From: Fictibacillus arsenicus
GTDB lineage: Bacteria > Bacillota > Bacilli > Bacillales > Fictibacillaceae
Reading direction: 5' to 3'
NCBI RefSeq assembly: GCF_001999465.1
Contig: NZ_MQMF01000004.1
Coordinates: 1 to 64,000 of the forward strand
DNA: 64,000 nt
Shown here: one piece after another, positions 26,617 through 35,124 of the stretch
Position numbering within the stretch: position 1 is the first letter of the stretch
Layout of the letters: every line of letters starts with the position of its first letter
The notes under the pieces: generated by a model
Database searches by the model: none
What the model saw: only the letters and a program-made list of their open reading frames with translations
Told to the model about the DNA's origin: nothing
Translations under genes and position numbers: made by a program

Positions 26617-27372
26617 TTAAAAATTGCTATAAGACTGTCCGCCATCGACGTTCAGTGTACTGCCAACGACCCAAGAAGCTTTCTTAGACGCTAAAAATAC
26701 TGCAACATTTGCAACTTCTTCCACTGTACCAAAACGTCCAGCCGCAATATGTTCTTCAACGAAAGCATTTATTTTCTCAGGATCATGTTCCAATCTTTTT
26801 TTCCAATTTCCGGTTTCATGCAAAATTGAACCAGGAGCTACCCCATTAACACGAACACCTTTTGAAATCATTTCATCACCAAATGATTTCGTGAAGGAGA
26901 TCATTGCCGCTTTACTTGCGTTATAAGTTGGCTTTCCGCCTGATTCCCGGCCGAAGATAGATGAAATATTAATAATAGCTCCACCATCAGCATTCCCACT
27001 CATCACTTCGGCAGCTTTCTTGCTTAAGTCCACAGCTGACAAAAAGTTCAGATGCATCGCTTCTTCAAACTGCTCCATGCTTGTTTCCATTACCGTTGAT
27101 CCATTGCTGCCGCCCGCATTGTTAACGAGGACATTAATCGTACCAAACTTCTCCAAGAAGTCTTTCATTACTCGCTCGCGATCCTTTTCGTTCGTTACGT
27201 CCCCTTGAAAAATCTCGATGCCTTCTTTTTGAGCCGATTCCAAATCACTCAAGGTCCTTCCGACAATTCCAACTTTTGCGCCTTCTTCTAAAAATGCATA
27301 AGCAATCGCCTGGCCGATGCCTTTAGATCCGCCTGTAACGAGGACTGATTTTCCTTCAAGTTCTAAATTCAT
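26617..27372 (-). CDS. SDR family oxidoreductase
   Basis: A 251-residue classical short-chain dehydrogenase/reductase. Cofactor motif TGGSKGIG, NNAGG, catalytic Ser in NISSIFG and YNASK (Tyr-x3-Lys) are all present. It occupies the position of fabL (ygaA) in B. subtilis, but the sequence looks like the glucose dehydrogenase/3-oxoacyl reductase-type classical SDRs rather than FabL, so substrate is left open. ATG 27372 overlaps the mutY stop by 4 bp and has AAAGGAGG, so it is co-transcribed with mutY. Confidence 0.85.
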   Translation of the reverse strand: MNLELEGKSVLVTGGSKGIGQAIAYAFLEEGAKVGIVGRTLSDLESAQKEGIEIFQGDVTNEKDRERVMKDFLEKFGTINVLVNNAGGSNGSTVMETSMEQFEEAMHLNFLSAVDLSKKAAEVMSGNADGGAIINISSIFGRESGGKPTYNASKAAMISFTKSFGDEMISKGVRVNGVAPGSILHETGNWKKRLEHDPEKINAFVEEHIAAGRFGTVEEVANVAVFLASKKASWVVGSTLNVDGGQSYSNF

Positions 27373-28484
27373 ACAATGATTTCCTCCTTTATAAGCCGGA
27401 TAATTTTTTGATGAGAAACAGGGAATGGATACTGATCCAGTTCGTCTGCTGTTACCCACTTCCAATCCTTCGGCAGCTCTTCAATATCTTCTAGCAGTTT
27501 TCCTTGCCATATATTGATTTCCCATTTTAAGTGTGAAAAAACATGCTCAATATAGCCTGCCTTTTCCTCAAGAACAACCTTAACGCCAATATTTTGATCC
27601 AAATATCCTTTTAATGCTTCTGTTTCTGCATTCTTGTTTTCACCAACATATTCCGTATTCGGAAACTCCCACATGTTTGCGAGCAGACCTTCTGAAGGTC
27701 TTTTGTGAATAAGGAAACGTCCATCTTCTCCACTTAAAATTCCTGCAGACATCTTTGCTTTTCTGACCTTTGTTTTCCCAAGCTTAACAGGGAGCTCATG
27801 CTGCATTCCCTGATTGAAACCTTTACAAAGCTCTCTCATTGGACACAGCAAACACGCTGGTGATTTCGGAGTACAGATCAATGCACCAAGCTCCATCATC
27901 GCTTGATTAAAAGAGGATGGATCCTCATGAGATATAAGTTCACGAACTCCTTTTTCAAATAAGATCCGGGTTCTCGGCTTACTGATATCTTCATCTATTA
28001 AAAGTATTCTCGATAAAACACGCATCACGTTGCCATCGACAGCAGGCTCAGGAATTCCATATGCAATACTTAAAATAGCTCCTGCCGTATAAGGTCCAAC
28101 ACCTTTCAAACCCGCAATTTCCTTTGGTGTATCAGGCACTTTTCCGCCATAAGATTCGCATACTTCTTTTACAGCGGTTTGTAAGTTTCGAACTCGGGAA
28201 TAATAACCTAAACCCTCCCAAGCTTTAAGTACTTTCTCTTCATCAGCATAAGCAAGATCTTCAAGGGTAGGAAAGAGGCTGGTAAACCGTTCGAAATAAG
28301 GAATAACAGTATCTACTCTTGTTTGCTGAAGCATGATTTCGGATACCCAGACACGGTAGGGATCCTGGTTTTCTCGCCAAGGCAGAGTGCGCTTATTTTC
28401 ACTATACCAAGTAAGCAATTGTTCTTGAAATTGTTTCACATATGACGCATCGAGGGAAAATAAACTATTACTTGTTGTGTTCAA
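27369..28484 (-). CDS. mutY: A/G-specific adenine glycosylase MutY
   Basis: A 371-residue base-excision repair glycosylase that removes A mispaired with 8-oxoG. The N-terminal HhH-GPD domain has the catalytic-region helix MLQQTRVDTVI and helix-hairpin-helix GLKGVGPYTAGAIL. The 4Fe-4S loop is CTPKSPACLLCPMRELC, with exact C-X6-C-X2-C-X5-C spacing. The C-terminal NUDIX-like domain recognises 8-oxoG. Start is TTG 28484 behind AAGGAAGA. It lies one base after the upstream gene. Confidence 0.95.
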   Translation of the reverse strand: MNTTSNSLFSLDASYVKQFQEQLLTWYSENKRTLPWRENQDPYRVWVSEIMLQQTRVDTVIPYFERFTSLFPTLEDLAYADEEKVLKAWEGLGYYSRVRNLQTAVKEVCESYGGKVPDTPKEIAGLKGVGPYTAGAILSIAYGIPEPAVDGNVMRVLSRILLIDEDISKPRTRILFEKGVRELISHEDPSSFNQAMMELGALICTPKSPACLLCPMRELCKGFNQGMQHELPVKLGKTKVRKAKMSAGILSGEDGRFLIHKRPSEGLLANMWEFPNTEYVGENKNAETEALKGYLDQNIGVKVVLEEKAGYIEHVFSHLKWEINIWQGKLLEDIEELPKDWKWVTADELDQYPFPVSHQKIIRLIKEEIIV

Positions 28485-28485
28485 T

Positions 28486-28800
28486 TTAGAAATCTTCCTT
28501 TATGTTCATTTTTTCAAACGCCCAGCAGTGAATTTTTTCTGCTCCCCCTGACACAAGCGGGAAAAGTTTTGAAAAAACAGGGTGCTCTCTAGACGTACGT
28601 TTTTCTTTTATCGTCTCATATGCTGCTTTATCTATAACCTTAAAATATTCAACATAAAGCGACGGCTGATCCGCAGCCCTGTACCATTGAATATCGGCTG
28701 CGCCTAGTTTTTTAAGCTCATCAATCACAGATGTCATTTCGTACTCATATGATTGAAGTGTCTCTGGATTTACTTTATACTCCATAAAAACTGTTAACAT
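28486..28800 (-). CDS. Small alpha/beta-barrel (ABM-like) protein
   Basis: A 104-residue soluble protein with the beta-alpha-beta layout of dimeric ferredoxin-fold proteins (antibiotic biosynthesis monooxygenase / Dabb-like): MLTVFMEYKVNP, a central helix, WYRAADQPSLYVEYFKV, and a C-terminal HCWAFEKM strand. ATG 28800 behind GGAGTGA. One base separates it from mutY. No catalytic motif is recognised; function unknown. Confidence 0.65.
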   Translation of the reverse strand: MLTVFMEYKVNPETLQSYEYEMTSVIDELKKLGAADIQWYRAADQPSLYVEYFKVIDKAAYETIKEKRTSREHPVFSKLFPLVSGGAEKIHCWAFEKMNIKEDF

Positions 28801-28838
28801 TAACTTTCACTCCATTCCCTACATAGGAGGTGGTCGCC

Positions 28839-29840
28839 TTGGATACAGGCACACATATTGTGATGGGGTTGGGATTAGGCGGTTTAGCCATGCTGGACCC
28901 TGCAATAGCAAATGATCCAGCGACATCCCAAGCCATCCTTGCCGGGACTTTAATCGGTTCCCAGGCTCCTGATTTTGATACTATTCTAAAGCTAAGAAAT
29001 AACGCAGTCTATATTCGCAACCACAGGGGTCTAACTCATTCCCTGCCTGCATTGGTGATCTGGCCGCTTCTATTATTCGGCTTTATATCATTATTTGTTC
29101 CGCAGGCTGACAGCGGAAAGCTGCTCTTATGGACCGCTATAGCTGTTTTCCTGCATGTTTTTGTAGATATATTTAACGCTTATGGCACACAAGCCTTGTA
29201 TCCTGTATCAAAGAAATGGATTGCTTTAGGTGTGATCAGCATCTTTGATCCGTTTATCTTTTTCCTTCATATCGCCGGTCTGCTCCTTTGGTATGTGGGA
29301 GTAAACCCAGGATACACGTTCTTGACCGTATATGCCATTCTAGTCTTTTATTACATCTGGCGCATTCTTGCTCGTCAAAAGGTTAACAAAATTGTTTTGG
29401 AAAAAATTCCTGAAGCAGAAGAAATTTATGCAAGCCCTACCATGCGCTGGGGACAATATCATTTGGCCATTAAATCTAAGCATGAATTTTTCGTTGCTGG
29501 CTTAAAAAATGGGAAAGTGACGATCTGGGACACATTTGACAGGCTTCCAATTCCGGAGACAAAAATCGTCGATGCGGCAAAATTGGATAAAAATATTTCG
29601 GCCTTTCTTTCCTTCTCACCTGTTCACAGATGGGAAGTTGAAAAGAACGATCATGGTCATATGGTCCAATTTATTGATCTCAGGTACAGAAGTAAAGGTC
29701 ACTATCCCTTTGTGGCCATGGTCCAGCTCGATGAAAATCTGAACATTATCACATCTTATACCGGATGGGTCTACTCAGAAGACCGTCTTAAAAAGAAAAT
29801 GGATTTCTCACCGATGGATCTTTTAAACAACAATGAATAA
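28839..29840 (+). CDS. yfhP: Membrane-bound metal-dependent hydrolase YfhP
   Basis: A 333-residue YdjM/DUF457-type membrane protein. TTG 28839 is chosen because AGGAGG is correctly spaced and the protein then begins MDTGTHIVMG as in YfhP. Metal-site His/Asp residues appear in GSQAPDFDTI and NHRGLTHSLPAL. Four or so hydrophobic helices fill residues 50-200, followed by a 130-residue soluble tail. It sits in the mutY-yfhJ-sspK block as in B. subtilis. Role unproven. Confidence 0.88.
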   Translation: MDTGTHIVMGLGLGGLAMLDPAIANDPATSQAILAGTLIGSQAPDFDTILKLRNNAVYIRNHRGLTHSLPALVIWPLLLFGFISLFVPQADSGKLLLWTAIAVFLHVFVDIFNAYGTQALYPVSKKWIALGVISIFDPFIFFLHIAGLLLWYVGVNPGYTFLTVYAILVFYYIWRILARQKVNKIVLEKIPEAEEIYASPTMRWGQYHLAIKSKHEFFVAGLKNGKVTIWDTFDRLPIPETKIVDAAKLDKNISAFLSFSPVHRWEVEKNDHGHMVQFIDLRYRSKGHYPFVAMVQLDENLNIITSYTGWVYSEDRLKKKMDFSPMDLLNNNE

Positions 29841-29846
29841 GTAAAG

Positions 29847-29879
29847 AGACGGGCTCAGTTAATCGGCCCGTCTTTTTTA
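29847..29879. terminator. Bidirectional terminator yfhP/yfhJ
   Basis: GACGGGC / GGCCCGTC hairpin followed by T6. It overlaps the end of yfhJ. Confidence 0.8.
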
Positions 29880-30121
29880 ATGAATCGCTGAAATTTTGGG
29901 TTGCTGGAAAAGTACTCGTGCAGCTTGTGGCCGTAAGAATTAATGAGCTGTGTCACCATTTTCTCAGTTACATCTTGTCCCTCATATTCCCTGCCTGCTT
30001 TTGCCCGGGTTGATTCAAAATCTTCCCATAAACCTTCCACCCATTCCCTGGATTCTTGATAACTTAGGCCCGGGTTCACTTTTTGAAGCATTTTTGCTAA
30101 TCTGTCAAAACGCTCTTCCAT
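29855..30121 (-). CDS. yfhJ: WVELL-type protein YfhJ
   Basis: An 88-residue soluble protein resembling YfhJ of the WVELL family, here with EWVEGLWEDFE in the middle. Conserved C-terminal YGHKLHEYFSSNPKFQRF. ATG 30121 follows AAGGAGG. It is divergent from sspK as in B. subtilis. Function unknown. Confidence 0.82.
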   Translation of the reverse strand: MEERFDRLAKMLQKVNPGLSYQESREWVEGLWEDFESTRAKAGREYEGQDVTEKMVTQLINSYGHKLHEYFSSNPKFQRFIKKDGPIN

Positions 30122-30159
30122 TATTCTCCCTCCTTATCCAATTTTTAAAGAAAGTCCGT

Positions 30160-30190
30160 CACATAAAGGTTTCTATTACGTTTCATACTA
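30160..30190 (+). promoter_or_regulatory. Sigma-G-type promoter of sspK
   Basis: CACATA (30160-30165), 18-base spacer and perfect CATACTA (30184-30190), 33 bases ahead of sspK. It matches forespore promoters. Confidence 0.65.
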
Positions 30191-30222
30191 GTTGAGAACC
30201 GATTTAAAGGAGGTAATACCAC

Positions 30223-30378
30223 ATGCGAAATAAATCGAAAAACTTCCCTAATCGGATCTCCTTCTCAGGTGAGCCGAGAGCAAAAGAAGAGTTCTCTTCT
30301 AAACGGCCAGATGGATCAACTCGCGACCATCCACAGGAGCGAATGTTTTTATCCAATCAACACCGAGATGATCAGTAA
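30223..30378 (+). CDS. sspK: Small acid-soluble spore protein K
   Basis: A 51-residue SspK: N-terminal [10 protein letters not shown], the conserved core [20 protein letters not shown] and HPQERM. ATG 30223 behind AAAGGAGGT. Minor SASP of the spore core, expected to be made in the forespore from the sigma-G promoter at 30160. Confidence 0.92.
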   Translation: MRNKSKNFPNRISFSGEPRAKEEFSSKRPDGSTRDHPQERMFLSNQHRDDQ

Positions 30379-30417
30379 CTCTTGCGGTTATGAATTTCAT
30401 TCTGGGGGGTGAATCAG

Positions 30418-30585
30418 TTGAACAAGAAAGATTACTTCTCATCAACACGATTTAACGGAAAATATTCTGACCCCTTTCACTCTCCGCGTGCCAATTCGAA
30501 GCATGCATACAACCAAGTGAATGGGGAGACCCAGCAAGCATTAAATAACTATGTGCTTGAAATTCAAACACGTAAGCGTTCATAG
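30418..30585 (+). CDS. YpzG-like small protein
   Basis: A 55-residue basic hydrophilic protein with TTG start 30418 behind GGGGTG. The core YNQVNGETQQALNNYVLEIQTRKRS resembles the YpzG family of small proteins in spore formers. It follows sspK by 39 bp without a terminator between them, so it is probably in the same forespore transcript. Function unknown. Confidence 0.65.
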   Translation: MNKKDYFSSTRFNGKYSDPFHSPRANSKHAYNQVNGETQQALNNYVLEIQTRKRS

Positions 30586-30590
30586 TGAAG

Positions 30591-30626
30591 AATAAAGAAG
30601 CGGTCCTGTTATCGCTTCTTTATTTA
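30591..30626 (+). terminator. Terminator of sspK-ypzG
   Basis: AATAAAGAAGCG / CGCTTCTTTATT, a long perfect stem followed by a T-rich stretch. Confidence 0.85.
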
Positions 30627-30658
30627 TGTTTCGTAAAGCTTTGTTGTTCTTGAAAGTG

Positions 30659-30785
30659 GTTGATTTCCGTTACAGGTGCTCGCTTTCCGGGGGGCGTGCG
30701 GTGAGCCTCCTGCCGCTCTGCGCCATAGGAGTCTCACCTGTCACACTCGTCCCCCAGGAGTCTCGCACCTTCCACTACAATCAAC
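30659..30785 (+). repeat. Palindromic intergenic element, copy 3
   Basis: 127 bp from GTTGATTTCCG to CTACAATCAAC with the common core. The outer flank CTTTGTTGTTCTTGAAAGTG on the left is shared with other copies. Between ypzG and yfhH. Confidence 0.85.
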
Positions 30786-30816
30786 TTGTCGAAGTAGTCT
30801 TTTACAAATCCTTTAG

Positions 30817-31122
30817 TTATTCCAGCACCGAAATCGGCAGTGCCTCTAAATTACTTTGTTTATTTTTATAGCCCCAGGCAAAAATACCATTTAGGTAAAG
30901 AACCGAAAAAGTGGATCCCGGATCTCCCTGTATGTTGTATTCTTTTCCGCTTTCAATGGTTGCAGGATCCATCAGATAGCATTTAGCCATCGCAATTTTG
31001 CGTTCATGAACTGCGTACTCACTTACCATGCCCATTTGTTCTGCTTTTTGTGCCTTTGCCCTTAAAGAAGCAATTTCTGCTCTTATTTCAGACTCAGTCA
31101 TCTCGCTAAATCTTTTTTCCAT
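30817..31122 (-). CDS. yfhH: Conserved protein YfhH
   Basis: A 101-residue YfhH-family protein. A helical N-terminus (RFSEMTESEIRAEIASLRAK), a second helix with MVSEYAVHERKIAMAKCYLM, then a small beta domain with FSVLYLNGIFAWGY. Located next to recX as in B. subtilis. ATG 31122 behind GAGAGGA. Function unknown. Confidence 0.85.
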   Translation of the reverse strand: MEKRFSEMTESEIRAEIASLRAKAQKAEQMGMVSEYAVHERKIAMAKCYLMDPATIESGKEYNIQGDPGSTFSVLYLNGIFAWGYKNKQSNLEALPISVLE

Positions 31123-31192
31123 TTGAATCTTTCCTCTCTTTTCTGTACGCTGAAACGTGGATTCAAACCTACTTTACATAGGAGTGATTATA

Positions 31193-31864
31193 TTGAATAA
31201 AACAGTCATCATTACAGGCGGCGGTTCAGGTCTTGGCTTGGCTTTAGCAAAGCAATACAGCAAAGAATTTAATGTATGCCTGATCGGACGAACAGAAACG
31301 AAACTTCATCAAGCCGTAGAAACCCTATCACAAAATGATAATCGCGTTTCTTATCAAGTTTGCGATGTTGCCGATTATGAGCAAGTACAAACCACTTTAT
31401 ATGCAATATTTGAAAAAGAATCTGTACACCTTTTAATAAACAACGCCGGAACTGGTGTTTTTGAACCTTTAAATGCCTTAACAAAAGACGATATTGAACT
31501 CATGATCAATACAAATGTGTATGGAACGATTTATCCTACACAAGCTGTTTTCCCTCAATTTCAAAAACAAGGCTACGGCAAGGTTATGAACATTATCTCC
31601 ACTGCCGGCCTAAGAGGTAAAGTGAATGAGTCTGTCTACTGTGCGACTAAATTTGCCGTGCGCGGTTTTACAGAAAGCCTCGTTAAAGAATGGGAAGGAA
31701 CCGGTATATTCCCCACAGCTGTCTATATGGGCGGCATGGATACGCCATTTTGGAACGAGACAGATCACATCAAAGACCGTTCTCGTTTAAAATCTCCAGA
31801 AACCGTGGCAAAAATGATTTTTGATCAGGACGATAACCGTTCAGAAATTTTTATAGATCGTTAA
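31193..31864 (+). CDS. SDR family oxidoreductase
   Basis: A 223-residue classical SDR: TGGGSGLG cofactor loop, INNAGTG, catalytic Ser in NIISTAG and YCATK (Tyr-x3-Lys). TTG 31193 is placed correctly behind AGGAGTGAT. The 3' end overlaps the end of convergent recX by 14 bp. Substrate unknown. Confidence 0.85.
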   Translation: MNKTVIITGGGSGLGLALAKQYSKEFNVCLIGRTETKLHQAVETLSQNDNRVSYQVCDVADYEQVQTTLYAIFEKESVHLLINNAGTGVFEPLNALTKDDIELMINTNVYGTIYPTQAVFPQFQKQGYGKVMNIISTAGLRGKVNESVYCATKFAVRGFTESLVKEWEGTGIFPTAVYMGGMDTPFWNETDHIKDRSRLKSPETVAKMIFDQDDNRSEIFIDR

Positions 31865-32666
31865 GCTCGTCTCCATTTAGAACTTCTGATATAACAGAGG
31901 AATCAAAGCCCTTGCTGTACAGAAAACGTTTCATGCGTGATTCGTACTCATACCCGCTGTATTTCTTATATTTTTGATGTGCTTTTTTCGCATGAACCAG
32001 CAGGGCTTCTTTTTCTTCTTCAGGACTCTGGCTGATCTTTGCCTCTTGGAAAGCCATCTCGATCACTTCCCAATTGAATCCTTTTTGCTGAAGCTGCTGA
32101 GCGATTTTTTGTTTTTGTTCTTTCTCAGAACGTTTTGCATTGCTTCTGAATTGTTTTTGAATAAACTTCACGGACGCTTCAAGCTGTTCCTCATATGTGA
32201 ACTGGTCTAGCGCCTCTTCAGTATCACCCTCGCCAATGCCCTTTTTCTTAAGCTCCTGGCGGATAGCACCTGGCCCTTTAAAAGAAGTGTTCATCCGGGT
32301 TTTCACGAACGAATCCGCAAATGTTTTATCATTAACAAAATCGTACTCTGATAATTTATCGATTACCCTCTTGATCGTGGACTCAGTAACTTCTTTTTTC
32401 TCAAGATACGCTTCTATTTCATGGACAGTCCGCATTCGATAAGACAAAAAGTGAAGTGCTTTATTAAAAGCTTTTCGATACTCATCTTCTTCGATGATTT
32501 CTTGCCATTCATCCTCATCGATCTCCATACCTTTTTGAAGCTGGAACTTTATTAAAACGTCAGCATCTACACTAAAAGCGAACTCTTCTTTTTTTCCTTT
32601 TTGAATAAATACATTAAATCGTTCATCATTTTTTTGCTGAGCAGAAATCCTTGTTATAACAGCCAT
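31851..32666 (-). CDS. recX: Regulatory protein RecX
   Basis: A 271-residue RecX, long form typical of Bacilli, composed of tandem three-helix repeats (for example KALHFLSYRMRTVHEIEAYL, then DKTFADSFVKTRMN, then a C-terminal KYSGYEYESRMKRFLYSKGF). RecX binds RecA filaments and modulates recombination. ATG 32666 behind AAGGTGG. Position between yfhH and yfhF is conserved. Confidence 0.93.
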   Translation of the reverse strand: MAVITRISAQQKNDERFNVFIQKGKKEEFAFSVDADVLIKFQLQKGMEIDEDEWQEIIEEDEYRKAFNKALHFLSYRMRTVHEIEAYLEKKEVTESTIKRVIDKLSEYDFVNDKTFADSFVKTRMNTSFKGPGAIRQELKKKGIGEGDTEEALDQFTYEEQLEASVKFIQKQFRSNAKRSEKEQKQKIAQQLQQKGFNWEVIEMAFQEAKISQSPEEEKEALLVHAKKAHQKYKKYSGYEYESRMKRFLYSKGFDSSVISEVLNGDELNDL

Positions 32667-32806
32667 CTACCCACCTTCTTTCAGCTTATATTTTAACATA
32701 AGTCTTCTCCCAGTTAGAAAAAATACCCCTTTTAACGTTATAGGAACAAGGGAATTGAATAGCAAGAGGTAAATAGTAATAAAGATAATGTTGAGAGGAG
32801 TCTATT

Positions 32807-33712
32807 ATGAAAAACATTTTAATATCCGGCGGCACTGGATTTGTGGGGAAACATATCACAGATTTACTCACTAAAGATCAGTATAAAATCTTTATTCTAA
32901 CAAGAAATGCAAATAACAAACCTAAACAAGAAAACGTTACTTATATAGAATGGCTAACTCCTCAAAGCATGCCAGAAAAAAATCTTCCCAAAATCGATGC
33001 AGTTATTAACCTTGCCGGTGAATCTATCAATGGCAGATGGACTGAAGATAAAAAGCAAAAAATTTTAAACAGCCGTTTAAAAGCAACGGAATCTCTATTA
33101 GATCTTGCAAAAAAACGCTCTGAGCCTCCTTCTGTCTGGATCAACGCATCTGCAATCGGCTATTATGGAACATCTGAAAAAGAAGTATTCACAGAACAAA
33201 CCACACAGCATGGATCTGACTTTTTAGCTGAAGTCGTTAAAGCATGGGAAATAAAAGCCAGCGCAGCGAAAGACCTAGGATGCAGGACCGTTTTTACCCG
33301 TTTTGGACTTATTTTAGGCCATGACGGAGGTGTTCTTCCTCAGTTAACTCTTCCGTACCGTTTTTTTGCAGGAGGAACTGTAGGATCTGGTGAACAGTGG
33401 GTTTCATGGGTGCATGTTGAAGATGTTGCCCGTTTAATAAAAGAAGCGCTACAGAACGATAAATACGAAGGTCCCGTAAACGTTACAGCTCCTGGACCTG
33501 TCACGATGAAAGAGTTTGGCCAAGTTACAGGAGATGTGATGCACCGGCCACACTGGCTGCCTGCCCCTTCATTAGCCTTTAAGCTTATATTTGGTGAGAT
33601 GAGCATGCTGATCCTAAAAGGCCAGCAAGTCCTCCCAGAAAAAGCGATAAACTTAGATTTTTCATTTAAATATCCTCACCTAAAGGGGGCTTTACATGAT
33701 TTGTTACAATGA
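32807..33712 (+). CDS. yfhF: TIGR01777 family NAD-dependent epimerase (YfhF)
   Basis: A 301-residue extended-type SDR (SDR39U1). Cofactor motif SGGTGFVGKHI at the N-terminus, NLAGESINGRW, SAIGYYGTSE and the C-terminal DUF1731-like segment HRPHWLPAPSLAFKLIFGEMS are hallmarks. Divergent from recX as in B. subtilis. Substrate unknown; the family is widespread and annotated as epimerase. Confidence 0.9.
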   Translation: MKNILISGGTGFVGKHITDLLTKDQYKIFILTRNANNKPKQENVTYIEWLTPQSMPEKNLPKIDAVINLAGESINGRWTEDKKQKILNSRLKATESLLDLAKKRSEPPSVWINASAIGYYGTSEKEVFTEQTTQHGSDFLAEVVKAWEIKASAAKDLGCRTVFTRFGLILGHDGGVLPQLTLPYRFFAGGTVGSGEQWVSWVHVEDVARLIKEALQNDKYEGPVNVTAPGPVTMKEFGQVTGDVMHRPHWLPAPSLAFKLIFGEMSMLILKGQQVLPEKAINLDFSFKYPHLKGALHDLLQ

Positions 33713-33742
33713 TAATAAAAACAATTTATCAGGTGACACATT

Positions 33743-34873
33743 ATGAAAAAGTTAATTCAAAAAGCAAAAGTATATCCTATTACGAGCTCTGAGCTGGAAC
33801 AAGGAGATGTCTTAATTGAAAACGGCAAGATTATTGCTGTTGAACCATCGATTGAGCCTTCTTCTGATATGGAGATCATACATGCAGAAAATCTTCATCT
33901 CCTCCCAGGCTTTATTGATGTACATACACATCTAGGTCTATACGATGAAGGAACAGGCTGGGCCGGAAATGATGCCAATGAAACACATGAGGTGCTTACT
34001 CCACATATTCGTGCGATCGACGGCTGTCATCCTCTAGACATTGCATTTAAAGATGCTGTAAGATTCGGGGTTACAACCGCCCACATCATGCCTGGAAGCG
34101 CAAATGTGATTGGAGGCACGACTTCAGTTATTAAAACACACGGTCATGATATACGGGAAATGATTATTAAAGAAACGGCTGGTCTTAAAATCGCATTAGG
34201 AGAGAATCCTAAGCGTATCCATAGCGGACGGCACAATGATTCCATTACCCGTATGGGAATTATGGGTATGCTTCGTGAAGCTTTTTATCAAGCCCAAGGT
34301 TCTGCTTATCAAGATAATCTCCGTGTCGCTCCGATTGTTGCTGCATTAAATCGTGAGATACCTGTCCGTATTCATGCTCACCGGGCAGATGATATATTGT
34401 CAGCCATCCGTTTTGCAGAAGAGTTTAACCTGGATTTCCGGATTGAACATTGTACAGAGGGACACTTAATTGCTGATTCGCTGAAAGATCTTAATCTAAA
34501 GGTCAGTGTTGGACCAACATTAACCCGAAAGTCCAAGATTGAACTAAAAAACAAAACATGGGATACGTATCGCATACTATCTGAAAATAATGTCGAAGTT
34601 TCGATTACAACCGATCATCCTTATATTCCTATCCAATATTTGAACGTTTGTGCAGCTATAGCAGTACGGGAAGGATTAAGCGAAAAAAAGGCGCTTGAGG
34701 GAATCACGATTGCACCTGCCAGAAACCTTGGAATAGCGAATCGTGTCGGTAGTATAGAACCTGGGAAAGATGCTGATTTATCCTTATGGACGGAGCATCC
34801 GTTCCACTTTTCGGCTACCCCTGTTATGACGATGATTGAAGGCGAAATAATTTACAAAAAATCTACAAAATAA
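33743..34873 (+). CDS. Imidazolonepropionase-like amidohydrolase
   Basis: A 376-residue metal-dependent amidohydrolase. The first metal motif is GFIDVHTHLG. Other His ligands appear as HAHRADD and RIEHCTEGH, and the catalytic Asp in ITTDHPYIP. The Asn-rich and allantoinase-like features are absent, so it belongs with the imidazolonepropionase-like amidohydrolases. Follows yfhF by 30 bp and may share its transcript. Substrate unknown. Confidence 0.85.
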   Translation: MKKLIQKAKVYPITSSELEQGDVLIENGKIIAVEPSIEPSSDMEIIHAENLHLLPGFIDVHTHLGLYDEGTGWAGNDANETHEVLTPHIRAIDGCHPLDIAFKDAVRFGVTTAHIMPGSANVIGGTTSVIKTHGHDIREMIIKETAGLKIALGENPKRIHSGRHNDSITRMGIMGMLREAFYQAQGSAYQDNLRVAPIVAALNREIPVRIHAHRADDILSAIRFAEEFNLDFRIEHCTEGHLIADSLKDLNLKVSVGPTLTRKSKIELKNKTWDTYRILSENNVEVSITTDHPYIPIQYLNVCAAIAVREGLSEKKALEGITIAPARNLGIANRVGSIEPGKDADLSLWTEHPFHFSATPVMTMIEGEIIYKKSTK

Positions 34874-34961
34874 CTATTTTCTTTTTTAGAAAAATGTCTT
34901 ATGATACAAGAAGAGCAACATGCGGATTTCAAATAATCCGGTTTAACTTAAAAGTGCTCTT

Positions 34962-34989
34962 TTGAACACCAAAATTATTTTCATAAATT
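34962..34989 (+). promoter_or_regulatory. Promoter of the tRNA-like leader
   Basis: TTGAAC (34962-34967), 16-base spacer, TAAATT (34984-34989). Transcription would start at about 34996, immediately before the first paired base block of the structured leader. Confidence 0.5.
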
Positions 34990-34996
34990 AAATACT

Positions 34997-35122
34997 GAGC
35001 AAGGGAAGGCAATTGGTGCGCCACCAGCTATGACTGGTCCTAGTGGGTTCGATTCCCACCCCGAATTAATTTTTATTCTTAATTCGAGGGTGGGGGATAA
35101 TTCTGCCCTCTAGGAGGGATTA
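34997..35122 (+). ncRNA. tRNA-like structured leader of the GNAT gene
   Basis: The 5' leader folds like a small cloverleaf. GGG 35003-35005 pairs with CCC 35060-35062. D-arm-like GGC/GCC (35008-35010/35020-35022) has a loop containing TTGGT. Anticodon-like ACCAG/CTGGT (35023-35027/35034-35038) has a 6-base loop CTATGA. A 4-base variable stretch is followed by a perfect T-arm GTGGG-TTCGATT-CCCAC (35043-35059). A second hairpin CGAATTAA/TTAATTCG (35062-35086) competes for bases, and GAGGG 35086-35090 competes with the ribosome site for CCCTC 35106-35110. The acceptor stem is only 3 bp with no CCA, so it is not a functional tRNA. A cis-regulatory RNA is inferred. Confidence 0.55.
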
Positions 35123-35124
35123 AA

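Noticed and set aside
26342-26645. Open frames with repeated peptides through the 20-bp array
   Set aside because: A 20-bp period makes every frame repeat with a 60-bp cycle; there is no ribosome site and the frames run over terminators.
30626-30871. Frames inside palindromic elements (also at 25484, 39041, 47859, 50598)
   Set aside because: Frames arise from GC-rich repeat cores, differ between copies and have no ribosome sites.
34997-35062. Functional tRNA gene
   Set aside because: Acceptor stem of only 3 bp, 6-base anticodon loop, and no 3' pairing partner for a 7-bp acceptor. The T-arm and D-arm are tRNA-like, so it is reported as a tRNA-like leader instead.
34997-35122. T-box or cobalamin riboswitch
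   Set aside because: The T-box core (AGGGTGGNACCGCG) and the B12 box are absent.
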